This document shows, one piece after another, positions 39,801 through 51,697 of a DNA stretch of 64,000 bases (the stretch's first letter is position 1; every line of letters starts with the position of its first letter). The notes beneath the pieces were generated by a model, which was given only the letters and a program-made list of their open reading frames with translations, had not been told where the DNA came from and made no database searches. The stretch lies in assembly GCF_032854445.1 (NCBI RefSeq), contig NC_088300.1, positions 28,873,608-28,937,607 of the forward strand, in the 5' to 3' direction. The DNA comes from Liolophura sinensis. Its lineage: Eukaryota; Mollusca; Polyplacophora; Chitonida; Chitonidae. Position numbers and translations under genes: made by a program.

Positions 39801-42800
39801 GGGAATGGAGGACAGCATTAATCTGGATATCAACGCGTTGACGGGCGGATCATCGCCTTCAACGTCTCTCTCCCCGGACCTCCCGGAGAGATCCGGCTCT
39901 AGCAGGCTCCGATACCACGCTGAGATGATTCGCAAAGAGGCCCAAATCATCCGGTTTATGCGCGAAGACCAGAATAAACTTCCGGAGAAAATCAATGATG
40001 TGATCGATGTGAATGTTTTGAGTACGTGGTACAAGCTGGACACCAATGTTGTCCCGTCCGTATATCGCCTGCAGAATATCAGGTAATCGTTACGTTCATA
40101 AAGAATGTATCGAACTTTAAAGAACAGGTTACTTATAGATAGTAATATCATTCACAAATTGCTGTAGACGTTTGGTTTGAAAGCGATGATTTCTAACAGT
40201 ATTGGTTTGAAAACGACATTAGAATCTATGTCAAAACGTCATCGACAATAACTGAACGAGTTTTGGTTATACATATGTAATGAGATCTAAGTATGTTACG
40301 CCAGCGTCTAGAGACCCCTGATTTATAAATTACAGAAACATTTTTTTAGCGCCTTTGAGTTTAAGTTGGCATAATATACTATTTTGTAGTATTTTGCTCT
40401 CATTTCTGCAGTAAATGGTTTCCTCGTGATTCAGTGGCGCTCTGGTCATTTTTGTCAGATGGTCCATTTGATAAGCTAGTCGGTTTTGTCAGTTAATAGT
40501 TTGGAGTCTATTGCTATAGATATCCTGTTATTGCTCTTGATACTAACCCGCAAGGAAAAATATGGCGAGACCAATGACGATAGCAGTTTTAACATCAGTA
40601 CATAAAGGGCACTCAATTTGTGTCGTGTGCATCAAACGTTAACATATATAATGATGATAAATGAAATCAAATCTTCATTTGAACTCCACTGGTGGAAAAC
40701 AGTAGACCGCCGGACATGTTCAAATATGTTGAATATCGGTTTTTATGTATATATTTGCCTGCAGCACACATGTGGCGGATTTCTTACGAGGTGAAGTTTC
40801 CAAACGCCTGCAGGCCAGGACAAACTGGTTGTCTACATCGAGGAGATTGTTGGGTATCCTTCAATCCATGGCCACCAAAGTTATCGAAGATCCAGCTGCA
40901 AGGAGGAAGTACTTCACTTCTCGTAAGTTGCTGAAATAAAGTTTGTAGACGCTGATTTTCTAATACTATATGTTGATTTACTTACGTGATGTACAGATGT
41001 GCATTTATGGAAGACAAGTGATCGGAACATGGATAAAATTACCAAATCGCTATGCATCGCTGGGTACTTGTTGGTTTGGACCTTGTTTTCGTGTTAAACC
41101 ATGTGTTGTGCTGGATATAGATTCTCTTGTTGTATAAAAAAAACTTTGTGTACTGTTAATTCCACGAAATGTAATTTGCCTGAAGACAAAGTTGAAAACT
41201 TCATCATATTGTTAAGTTTATGGTTTCAGATGTCCAAAATCATATATATTTGGCATAACACTTAATAAAGACGATGTCGTGAAATTAAGTTCAAAATCTT
41301 TGTTCAAAATTTTCAAATTGATAGGATCCTACAACTGTATATTAAACCTAATGTGGTGTTGAATCTGGACGTTATTGAGAAATATTAGCTTTTGTGTAGT
41401 GCTAGATATCGACTGTATTGATGTATTGACTTTTGTGTAGTCTTAGATCTGGACTGTATTGATTGTATTGACTTTTGTTTAGTGCCTGATCTGGACTGTA
41501 CTGATGTATTGACTTTTCTGTAGTGCCTGATCTGGACTGTATTGATTTTTGTGCATCTGGTGCCGGATCTGGATTGTATTGATGTGTTACTTTTGTCTAT
41601 TGGCAGATCTGGACTGTATTGATGTGTATTAACTTTTGTTTAGTGTTAGAACTAGACTGTATTGATGAGTAACTTTTGTGTATTGTCAGATCTGGAATGT
41701 GTTGGTGTATTAACTTTTGTGTAGTGTTAGATCTGGACTGTATTAATGTGTATTAAGTTTTGTTAACGTTGTACTTAACAATTTCAGTCGTCATATGACA
41801 ACGAAGGAGTCCTTAGAGTGCATGTAATGTGCCTCCTTGTTGCAGGACGGGTTTCCACCGCTCTTTTATCTAGTGATGTTTCACTGAGATGACTTACTGA
41901 AGCAAATAAGCCGGATCTGGATTGTATTGATGTGTTACTTTTGTCTATTGTCAGATCTGGACTGTATTGATGTGTATTAACTTTTGTTTAGTGTTAGAAC
42001 TGGACTGTATTGATGAGTAACTTTTGTGTATTGTCAGATCTGGAATGTGTTGGTGTATTAACTTTTGTGTAGTGTTAGATCTGGACTGTATTGATGTGTA
42101 TTAACGTTTGTGTAGTGTTAGATCTGGACTGTATTGATGTGTATTAACTTTTGTGTAGTGCTAGATCTGGACTGTATTGATGTGTATTAACTTTTGTGTA
42201 GTGCCTGATCTGGACTGTATTGATGTGTATTACCTTTTGTGTAGTGCTTGATCTGGACTGTATTGATGTGTATTAATTTTTGTGTAGTGTTGGATCTGGA
42301 AATTGAACAGGGCTTGGTTCAAGCGGACGACCCAAATGACCGATGCTTCGTCATGCAAAGAAATCTACAGCACATCAACCGGAATTTAGCCGAGGGAAAA
42401 GTTGCTGACTATCTGGATATTCGTCTGAAAGGGAAGAAACCAGAAATAGACGAAAAACTGGCAGACCGGATTGACGAAATTCGAGAATGTGTTGTACCAG
42501 AAAACGTGAGAATGAACTGTTACTATCCTGTTTTCCATGGAAATATCTGTTGTCATGTATTTTGCGAAGTTAATATTTTGAGCAAATACTGAAGTTTATA
42601 TCTTCAGGTTGACAGAATTAGAATTGGCGTTTGAAAATCTTGGTGTACATATCTGACATGTACATTGGGAACATGGATTGCTATATAACACACAACTGGC
42701 AATGATGCTGCAATAATTTAACAATAACCAAAAAGGGATAAAAATGCATAATAGTAAATTTCATTGGAAATTCTTCCATGTCTCTGAACTTGATTATAAC

Positions 42801-45800
42801 CCTTTGGATTATCTTCTCTGTCAGATTAATGCTGACCTCATACAGGAATTTCAAGTTGTCTGGAATTCTGGAGGAATCCTGCCTTCAGGCAACAGAGGCC
42901 ATCACATGTACCTAGAGAAAATGTCCCAGTCGTTGATGGACCATTTACTGAAAACCCTGACTCTAGACCCCAGAGACACTGACAACAACGCTGATTCTGA
43001 AAAGAAGGCTCTGTATGAAGAAGTGTCGCATCACGTCCGCTTCTGCCATTACAGGTATATGATCTGATACCGATACTAGTACCTGCATCGAAACGGCGTG
43101 ACAATAAACCAAGAAGTTGTAAATCCATATGCAATGCCTGGTCTAGGTATATCATCTGATTATGGTTGATCAAAACCTTCATTATAGCCCATTATGCCGT
43201 TTGTGCATACACTACGTGTAAAACTATGGTTGCTTAATTGTTCTGGCAGGGCTGCATTTGTGCTCCAAACAAATACAGGTGAAAGCATGGTTATTGTTCG
43301 TCAGTCTGTACCAGTGGATGGGGGCGCGGGGCAGAACTTTTAAACCTAGTCTGTCAGTCCGTCATGAAACAGTTTTCCGGACATTTTATTCATAGAATTG
43401 AATATGACTTCGCAATAAAAAGTTTGCTCCCTTTTCGACGAAAGTATTACCGTTTTTGTACTACTGAGGGTTTTGACTACTTTTATTCTAATGCTTTCAA
43501 CCCTTAGGGACCTTACATTGCAACCGCCCTTACATAAACTTTTTGTTTTTCAAGGGACATTACTCACTCGGTGTGTTTAGCATATTTCATTCTTACATCA
43601 GTTTTGTCTGTGCGGCTACTCTTTCCCTGTTTGGTCCAGTCACATTATACTGACACCGGCCAACCAGTTCCCGTTCCCAGCTCTGACTTCTCAGTGCTGA
43701 GCGCCAAACGAGACCATTTTTAGTCCTCTGTATTCCGGGCCTCCCGACCTCGAGGTCACAGGCCACACCATGAAGAAATAAGGATGCTTGTACTCGGAAA
43801 CCCGAATTCCGCAGTACACGATTGGAACCAAACCGGACTGTAGGGCAAATTCAATTATACAATAGCTGAATATTTAAATTGTGGAATTAGTCTGAAAACA
43901 TTCAATCATTCAAAATCATATGTTGTAGCTATCGACAGTTATAAGCAACGCTGATAAGAATTCCATTTTGACATAGAAATAGAATCGCCAACTATTTGAT
44001 GTATGTGTACATGTGAACAAATTAACAAATTTCCTGATGTTTGTTTACCATTGAAGTGCCATAAAGTTTCACGGTCGGAAGGATCTTCTGATGAGGGTGA
44101 AAGCGTACCTCAGATGCCCTGCCAACGTACCTCTGGTGGTACACGGGGCAGCCGGTACCGGAAAGACATCGCTTCTCTCAAAGGCGGCCAGGGAGGTACA
44201 CAAATGGTTCAAAGGGTAAGACTTTCAGTGGATTTGTGGGCGCACTGCAGTCCATTATTCTGTTGTGCAGTCCAAATTCGTAGAAATTTTTCTCCCTATA
44301 ATTTACATTAAAATCACGTTCAAAATGAAACAAATTTAATCAGTACGGAATCAATATATAAACAATTCAGGAGAACAGTGTGTTGAAAAGTTACGTGGAA
44401 TGGAAAAAAAAATAATTGAATAAATCGGTATAGAATCAGTAAGTCAGTAAACAGTAATCATGCAGTTTGACTGAATGGTGTTGAGACAAACATATCAACA
44501 CCTCAAAGACGTCTGAATGAAACTGACTATCGTGCGTTTGTATTTCAGGTCGGACATTTCGATACTATATCGCGCGATTGGGCTTAGTGATAAGTCTACA
44601 AACGTCCGTCTTCTCTTGTATAACATATGTCAGCAACTGTGTCACATCATGGATATGGAGGCTAAAGATCTTCCCCAGGTGAGAATGAGATGTCCCCTGA
44701 AAATGTGCGTGGGCAGCGGAGAGAGAGAGAGGGGGCGGGGGGGGGGGGGGTGTGAGGGTGAGATCGGATTTACGAGCTAGAATCATTAGGATATGTTAAT
44801 TCGAATTGTCAGAAAGTGTGTAATGGAGAAGAAATGTGGGTTTCTTCAAACTATGCCCAGTTTCCATGACCTCTAAATCTGTCATAAATTGAATATTCTG
44901 GAGAAAGCCCAAAGCCCACTGAAATAAATCTAATATTAGGATAGGTCAATGAATCTTTGACGAAAGAGAATGCTGTTTGGTCATTGACTTGGGACGTAAT
45001 GTAAGACTTAATGGGCATCGGGGTAAAATTGTTAAAAATTACAGGCTAGTTTTTATAGGTTTGACAAATCCACTCCTCTATAGGCGTAAGGTAACGCAGA
45101 AAAACTTTCCTGTCGGTTTATCTGAGAATAACAACTCTCTTCTAGTACAGTAACAGAAATATACGTACTAAATGACGCTCCTGCCAGCGTGAACAGTACA
45201 TTGACGGCCTCGTTGTTAGCAGGAAGGAAATAGATGGAATCAATGTTCTCATCAGTGAATCAGTCAGTAAATGTCGATAGGTGGATCGATCCACAACGCC
45301 GTTAGCTCATAGTTGATTCACCAGGTCTCTAAGTACAGGGTTGAGTACTGAAGACAACATGACATGTAATCACAAGCGTAATGTCAGCAATCTCGACAAC
45401 AGACTGCAGAGCACACACTAAACAAAGTTTATTGATCTGCACCAGATGTTAGGCAATAGCACGTAATTTCTAAGGAAGTATGTTACGTACGTGCATTTGT
45501 TTTAAAGAAAAAAGATTTTACCTGGCTGTTGACAAGGTGTGCATAGCTATTGTTGCAATCCACCGAAGCTGTTAGATTTTTAAGAGAGAAGAAAATTTAA
45601 ATATCAATCAAATACCATTGAAAAGAGTATGATTTTCCTCGCAGGTGCATGTCATAAAAAATTCGAATATGTACCTCAAGTTGATAATTTATAAATAGAA
45701 TCAGCGCCAAAATCCGCTGTTGACAATTCCATTTGCCTAAGAACTAGTCCTGAAGTCTTTTGTCTTAGGAGGAGAATTGCCGTCGGAAACCGCTGAAGTG

Positions 45801-48800
45801 CACTTCGTACATTTCCGGTAGAACTCTTCTTCCCAGGAGGTAGCGAACAGTACAGTTCGTTTTCCGCTGACGATCGGGAAACCCGAATGTTGGACGTAGG
45901 TTCCGAGTTTATACGAACAAGCCGGCAGTTTTAACAACTCTAATTGGCTGAGGGGCAACACCCCCCCAGCATAAATTACAGGGTGTTAAAGATGGAGAAT
46001 GCGATGGACTCAGCAATTTATGCCAGCTTTGCCGTTTTCAGGCTTTACGTGTATGGCCGGGAAAAATGGCAAAATTATACAGCAGATAGAAAAAAATGTG
46101 CTCTTTTCCGCCTAAAGTGTCATGTTTTTAAGTTTTCTTCCTTTAAATCTCCCAGTGTTTTGATCATGTCCGTGATTACAACATCAGTATATTAATTTAT
46201 AAATAAAATATGGAACAATCCCGATCTATTAAGAATTCAACTAATTGTCACCTGCATATTTAACACCTCTTGCTTTTTTTAAACAGGACACCAAAGGTAT
46301 AGTAAACGAATTCAGCACGTTGCTGTCTCACATACCCGAGGACAAACATGTTATTGTCTTTCTCGATGCACTGGACCGACTATCAGGTACATCTATTAGA
46401 TGTCGCAAGGTGATGGAAATCATGAGGGAAAGATATTTAAAAACATAAACATAATTTATTTTACCTGCTAAAGATAAATTCATTGGGATAATAAACATGT
46501 GTTTAAAATCGCGTTTTATGTGTAGAAATCAAGCACAGTTTTTGGAACTTTATAGTTTTATAGACTTTCAGATGCCATCTTAATGGTCTTAAAACACATT
46601 TATTTCTTTATTATCAGACCTATATTGGTTCGGAAAAACAACGTATGCAGTAACACAGCTTTGATAGTCTTGCCGATTATTTCTCGCATGGTTTATTTAT
46701 ACATGGGAAGGTGTAATAACTAAAACACATCCTTGGTGAATTTCAGATGAGAACGATGGTCGTAAGCTTCAATGGATGCCAAGAGAGCTGCCAGCGAATG
46801 TGCACCTAATAGTCTCTACCTTACCAGACGAGAAATACGGTTGTCTCAAGGCACTGCAGGGCCTGTACCCACAGAGTAACCATTACTACTTGATACTGGG
46901 ACAGATGGATGAACAGGACGCTATTTCTATAATGGACAAATGGTTCTTAGCCTCAAACCGACTTCTCACCGATTTCCAATATGACGTATTACTGGAAGCC
47001 TTCAAGAAATGTCCCACGCCTTTATTTCTTGATACAGCATTTCACGAAGCCATGTCTTGGCCATCCTACGTGGACACCGAACAAGTGAAGCTCGGGGAAA
47101 CCGTGAAGAAAATAGCTACCATAAAGTATGGGAAGATGGAGAAGACGTTCGGAGAGCCGCTGGTAAGGAGAGCTCTGGGTTACATTACAGCGTCGAGGGA
47201 GGGAGTGAGCAGCAATGAGATGGAGGACCTTCTATCTCTGGACGAAGTCGTCATGGAGGACGTCAAGCATCAGCTGTCGCCACCTAGACGACGAATTCCT
47301 TCCGTACTTTGGATCGGTCTCCGGGAAGAGCTGATGAAGTACCTCATGGTGTGCCGCGCAGGTGGCATCTGCACTCTTCGCTGGCGCCATGCGCAGTTTC
47401 ACGAGGCTGCAGAGGAGCGTTACCTACTAGCCCGGGATAAGGCTCCATCGTACCACAAAGCTATGGCTGAGTATTTCTCGGGAAAATGGTCATCAGTGCT
47501 GAAACCTTATCCTGGAAACGAGACCGGGTCCTTGCGATATATAGCCAATCAAAGCTTGTACATCGAGTCGTCTGATGCCAAGGGGAAACCTCAGAAGATC
47601 TTCAACATCCGGAGAATTAGAGAGTTGCCCCATCATCTTTTACATTCCCAGCAGACAGATTTATTGAAGTCGATGGTGCTTTGCAACTTTGAATACATTC
47701 TTGCAAAGTTGTGTGCTACCTCACTCCGCGCTCTTCTGGAGGAGTACCACATTGCTTTAAGCTTAGAACCCACGGACAAAGATCTAAAACTTTTAGCGGA
47801 CACTCTACAGTTGTCACAGAGGGCCTTGACCAAAGAGCCGAAACAGATAGGGGCCCAGATTGCTGGGCGACTAAATGGTATAGTTTCAAGAGATATCCCG
47901 GCAACGGCAGCCGACCCATGTAAGTACCCATACCTCAAGGAGTTGTTCGCCCAGATTCCCAAGTCATCAGTGCCTACCCTTATACCGTCGGTGTCTTGCT
48001 TGACAGAGCCTGGGGGTGTTTTGTTTGATCTTCTATGTGGACACAATGAGGCCATCACAGCCGCGACGCTGACTACGGACGGAATGAGAGCGCTAACGAC
48101 GGCCAACGACGATACGATGAAGCTGTGGGACCTGCGAAGTGGTCGTGTTGTTAGAACTATAGATGGTGTCGGTAAGGGTGTGTCGTTTGTCAAAACTGGC
48201 ATGAGCAACAGTCTCGCCATCACATCAGAAACAAGCTGTATACGCATCTGGAGTTTGCGCACTGGCGCGCACGTGCACACTCTTTCCGGTTACGATGATC
48301 CCGCTATTATAACGACTGCGAGTGAAGGGAGATTACTCGTGGCGGTGTTTGACGGAATTAACACTTTGCGGGTATGGGACTTGGAGAATAACTTCAACCT
48401 ACGTCACGAAATCGACATTAAACACACGGTTGTTCACCAGGATAACTCGGCAATAGTTGCAGGAAATCCGTTTGGAGATCACATTCTGTTCGGAGCTCGT
48501 GGCACAAAAATGGCCTATATGCAAAACGCCCGAACCGGCAGACAAATCCATGCTATAAAGTGTCATGACCCAACGTCGTTAATCTCATGTTTGGCAATCA
48601 CCAGAGACTATCTAGTCTTGGGTTGTAAACAGCCTTATATGAAGTTGCATGAGATTTTTACATTAGAGCTGTTTGACATTAAAAGGGGCCACTTTTTGCG
48701 GAATGTACGCGGATGTATTCATGACAATGTTCAGGAACTTCTTATCAACCAGATCGGCTCTCACGCTATCGCCGTGTGTGCGTCAGAGCAGAACAACATG

Positions 48801-50339
48801 TCGAACATCGCGCTGTGGAACTTGGAAACGGAAGATCACAAACACTTGGCACGACATGCAAACGTGTCTAAAATCTGCGTGTGTCTGGACTTCCGGTACT
48901 GTCTGACAGCAGCCGTCAACGACAAGACTTTACGGATCTGGAACATCAGCGGAAAGGTTAATTTGCCAGGGGCAAAAATGAAGAAATTCAATGGAGTTTG
49001 TGAGATAATACCCATGGTTGATAACCCCAGGTACGTGGTGGCTAAGGCAGTAAATAACGGACCACTGAGTGTGTGGAATGTAGCGAAAGCCAAGTGTCTT
49101 CAGGGTGCAGTCAGGATAGAAAGAGGGCTGGTAGATCCAAGCGATGTTCTCTTGGTCCGAAACACTAAGATTGTCATTCTGACGGATAGAGGGTTTTCCA
49201 GCGTCAGCGACGATTCAAAACCGGTTTTTCAAACTGTTCTCATATACAACCTGCAGACGAAGAAGTATGACAGAAAGCTGACAGGAGTCTTCATCACACC
49301 GTCTCCACCCAATGAGTATGTTTTGCTTGAGGACGACTTGCTAATGGGCCTTTCCAACGAAAGGAATCACTTCGTCATCTGGAGCTTACACACTGGTCAC
49401 GTAGTTCATAGGATTCGGACGAATTTCAAAGAGTTTGAACGACAGCGGCTTGAGCGCGGCGAACCTCCAAGAGAATATCCGATCATAAAGCGAGCGACTA
49501 CTGCCAAAATGCTGGCGTGGGACAGAAGATCGGAAACACACGATGCCCGACAAAGGCGCCGGGAGATGGAGTTAGACGAGGAAAGAAAGAAGATCGAAGA
49601 CATCAAAAAAGAGAAAGAGAATTCCATCGATCAGTACATTATTAGTGGAGACAGCAAAACGATAGTGGCCTCGTTTTTCGCTCACCACCTCTGTGTATTT
49701 GATATGCCGAGTCATGCACATAAATCTACCCTTGAGAATGAAAGTTCAATGCTGTTCCTGTACACTGCGGCCTTGACCTTTGACGGCAGTTACCTGGCTC
49801 AGGCTAATTATGACGAGAACAACAAAACTAGTTACGTTACTCTGTGGAACTGCAATACCGGTCAGGTGAAGCGACGCCTGAAGAACGAATCGGACGTGTG
49901 CGCTTTGGCCCTGGCAAACGACGGCGAACGAGTGGTGTTTGGAAAAAGCAACAACGAACTACGCATTTGGGACCCCATGAAACAGAACTCTGTTCGCAAA
50001 ATTAAAGGGTATGCCGGCTTTAACTTCGGTGTTGGTAGTAAAATATTCATCGTTGAAAACAATACCCGTGCCCTTGTCTTTGCTGGTGACATCTCGTTGT
50101 GGGACATAGCGGAAGCGTCGGTGCTGGCTATATTCAGCCCAGATATGACGATACAGTGTTGTAGCGTGAGTCTTGATGGGAAGGTCGTGGCTTTTGGTCT
50201 CCTAGAGAGCGCAGATGTGGTCGTACTCAAACTGGCCTCCCGGGACATCCAGCCTATCCAAGACAACCAGGGTGAGGACATTTTCGGTGAAACAACCGGC
50301 GATACCTCAGACGAAGACGATGAAAATGACGAGAGTTGA
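33855..50339 (+). CDS. NACHT and WD-repeat STAND protein (NWD1/NWD2-like)
   Basis: The 14 coding exons are 33855-34106, 35745-35861, 36125-36202, 36724-36831, 37316-37964, 38897-39099, 39628-40082, 40765-40922, 42288-42505, 42825-43054, 44057-44215, 44549-44678, 46287-46386 and 46747-50339. They total 6,450 bases, exactly in frame (2,149 residues). Residues 1-390 are a Lys/Arg-rich then acidic, low-complexity extension. Residues from about 391 form a DUF4062-like module (LYVSSGFSDTEVERSLLLER, LHWGLKD, LFLGEKYGP). The NACHT NTPase has Walker A GAAGTGKTS at 853-861 and Walker B VIVFLDALD at 941-949. A winged-helix/linker region follows. From about 1375 many degenerate WD40 units occur (TMKLWDLRSG, CIRIWSLRTG, LRIWNISG, ELRIWDP), with a charged helix inserted at about 1878-1912 and an acidic tail. 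Family members are cytosolic STAND ATPases that use the WD propeller as sensor or scaffold; the ligand here is unknown. The first exon joins by phase and donor only and is the weakest call. Confidence 0.9.
38322..38635 (-). repeat. Full-length SINE with tRNA-like head (intron 5 of NWD-like gene)
   Basis: On the minus strand the head reads GGCACAGTTGGTAGAGCGAT, an A-box, with a weak B-box-like part (TATTGGGTCGGGTCACC). A conserved body then includes ATAAAAGAGCGGTAGAAACC and CTAAGGACTCCTTCGTTGTC. It ends near a TTTATTTA stretch. Positions 38347-38492 of the body recur almost base for base at 41768-41913. A related fragment is at about 43615-43760. Confidence 0.7.
38636..38860 (+). repeat. SINE copy, TGGTGTTTTAC family
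   Basis: The copy starts at ATTGGTGTTTTACTCTGTAC and continues CAAGAATAGTTCACTTATAC, GCCAGCATTATGATGGGAGG and GCCCACGATCATCCGCAG. It is the longest copy of the family that also occurs at 4240, 5140, 16190 and 52150. It abuts the SINE on its left, so two families sit head to tail in the intron just before exon 38897. Confidence 0.7.
41353..42300 (+). repeat. Minisatellite spanning a 3' splice junction (NWD-like gene)
   Basis: About 19 degenerate copies of a roughly 43-base unit fill the end of the intron before exon 42288-42505. The unit reads TTAACTTTTGTGTAG, then TGTTAGATCTGGACTG, then TATTGATGTGTA. Its TTTTGTGTAG matches the real acceptor (AG at 42286-42287), and its TGTTAGATCTGGA matches the first 13 bases of the exon. 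The array is split by a 146-base SINE segment at 41768-41913. The flanking blocks 41563-41755 and 41911-42103 are near-identical duplicates. Confidence 0.9.
43615..43760 (-). repeat. SINE fragment related to 38322-38635
   Basis: Plus-strand blocks CACATTATACTGACACCGGC and CAACCAGTTCCCGTTCCC resemble the stretch ATTATACTGATACTGGTCAA in the SINE at 38500-38530, followed by TGCTGAGCGCCAAACGAGAC. It is diverged, and the limits are approximate. It lies in the intron between exons 42825-43054 and 44057-44215. Confidence 0.5.
45580..46146 (+). mobile_element. MITE family B, copy 2 (NWD-like gene intron)
   Basis: A left end TTAAGAGAGAAGAAAATTTA and right end TTTTTAAGTTTTCTTCCTTT are decayed versions of the inverted repeats at 10172-10732. 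The interior shares long blocks with that copy in reverse complement, and with 54642-55197 in the same orientation. It lies in the intron between exons 44549-44678 and 46287-46386. Confidence 0.8.
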
Positions 50340-51697
50340 TGGTGAGGCATCGCTTATCAAACATATTACAAATGGACAGGATTCGATATCCGTTATCGTC
50401 TATGACAATGCCTCAGTTGTATGGTACCGTCGGGGAACGTCGGCACAACAGACATTACATAAAAGACAGGATTTGGTAGCCGTTATGGCACATAGCAATG
50501 CTATAGCAGAGATATAGTCTAGTAGTACCCATTCAACACAAAACAAAACCCGTGTTGTCTTAATTGTATTAAGCTGAAGAAACCCGAATGCCGTCCATGG
50601 AGCCATGGTTTTGGAAATTTCATTCGTGAAAAAATTCAGACATAATTGTAGCATATAAGCTGTTGAATGCAAAGGGGAAGTATTTGACTGTCTATTGGGG
50701 GAAAAGGGGAAGTATTTGACTGTCTATTGGCGTTTCGAAAATTCATTCTCGTCCAACGTGGTTCAGTTGTTATATTCGTGAAACACGCGGAAGTGTACAT
50801 ATACCTTATATTTTTTCACCACCTAAGGTTACAATATTACAATTTTGCCTTGAATTTTTTAGTCAGATGCATCATCGAACATCAGTAATGCGTGCCCACA
50901 AGGCTATTTGTATAAGTTAAAAGAATGTGACATATCTTCTTAAAAGCCATTATTACATAACCAGTATTATAGCATGTCTGTGATAATAAAGACTGTCAAA
51001 CTGTCCCGATACAATATCAATAACGAATATATGTAGAGATTATAGGTATAGACCATATCAATTCTTGTTGTACAATATATTGTGTGTGAAACTAATGTAA
51101 ATAGAAATGCATTAAAGAAGGTTATTTATTATGACTGCGTTAGTAATTCATTCTCAATGTAAAGGCTGTTAATGGGTCACGAAGAATACAATCCAAATTA
51201 AAAAATCCTTCAAAAACACACGGAATAACACGAGTGTACTTTGTTAAGCTGTCATTATATTTTACTTGAGACAACGCACGACATATCCAAGGTGTCCAGT
51301 TTCTTGTATGTATACTGACAAACAAAGGCAAAGTCTCCAGTCGTCAGTGTTAACAGTAACAGCCCTACACATTTCCTTTCACCGCTATATTCTTCCCTCT
51401 TGGGGGAACTTGTTACAGTTACAAAACGTCTTTGTATCCTTCTTATTATCAATCAAACAAACATACAAATAAACAAACAAACTAAAAAAAGCTTTGAGCT
51501 AATCAAGGTTTAAATTGCATCAGTTAGTTTATTTGAGTTTGTTGAAGATAATTATGTTGTCCATTTGACTATGTTATGACACACGTAAATCATCCAAACC
51601 GGGAGACCTGAATGATACGTTGTTGTTTTGGGAATTTGTTGGACGGATTCTCAACTTCACGGGGAATGGAACTTTCTCTCCGGCTGAAGGAATCCGG
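50340..51697. other. Convergent 3' flanks of the NWD-like and Kazal-like genes
   Basis: AATAAA at 50985-50990 is the best poly-A signal for the plus-strand NWD-like gene, about 650 bases after its stop. TTTATT at 51528-51533 is an AATAAA on the minus strand, about 165 bases after the stop of the convergent gene. A tandem duplication of about 30 bases (GGGGAAGTATTTGACTGTCT) lies at 50674-50732. No other gene is seen. Confidence 0.6.

Noticed and set aside
41353-42300. Array considered as a CRISPR
   Set aside because: Units abut without unique spacers, the setting is a eukaryotic intron, and the unit includes the exon start.
47633-48280. 215-codon open frame on the minus strand
   Set aside because: It lies wholly inside the long last exon of the NWD-like gene, whose WD-repeat sequence is clearly the coding strand; the minus frame is a shadow.
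49862-50350. 162-codon minus-strand frame at the end of the NWD-like gene
   Set aside because: It is a Ser-rich shadow of the WD-repeat coding strand, with no motif of its own.
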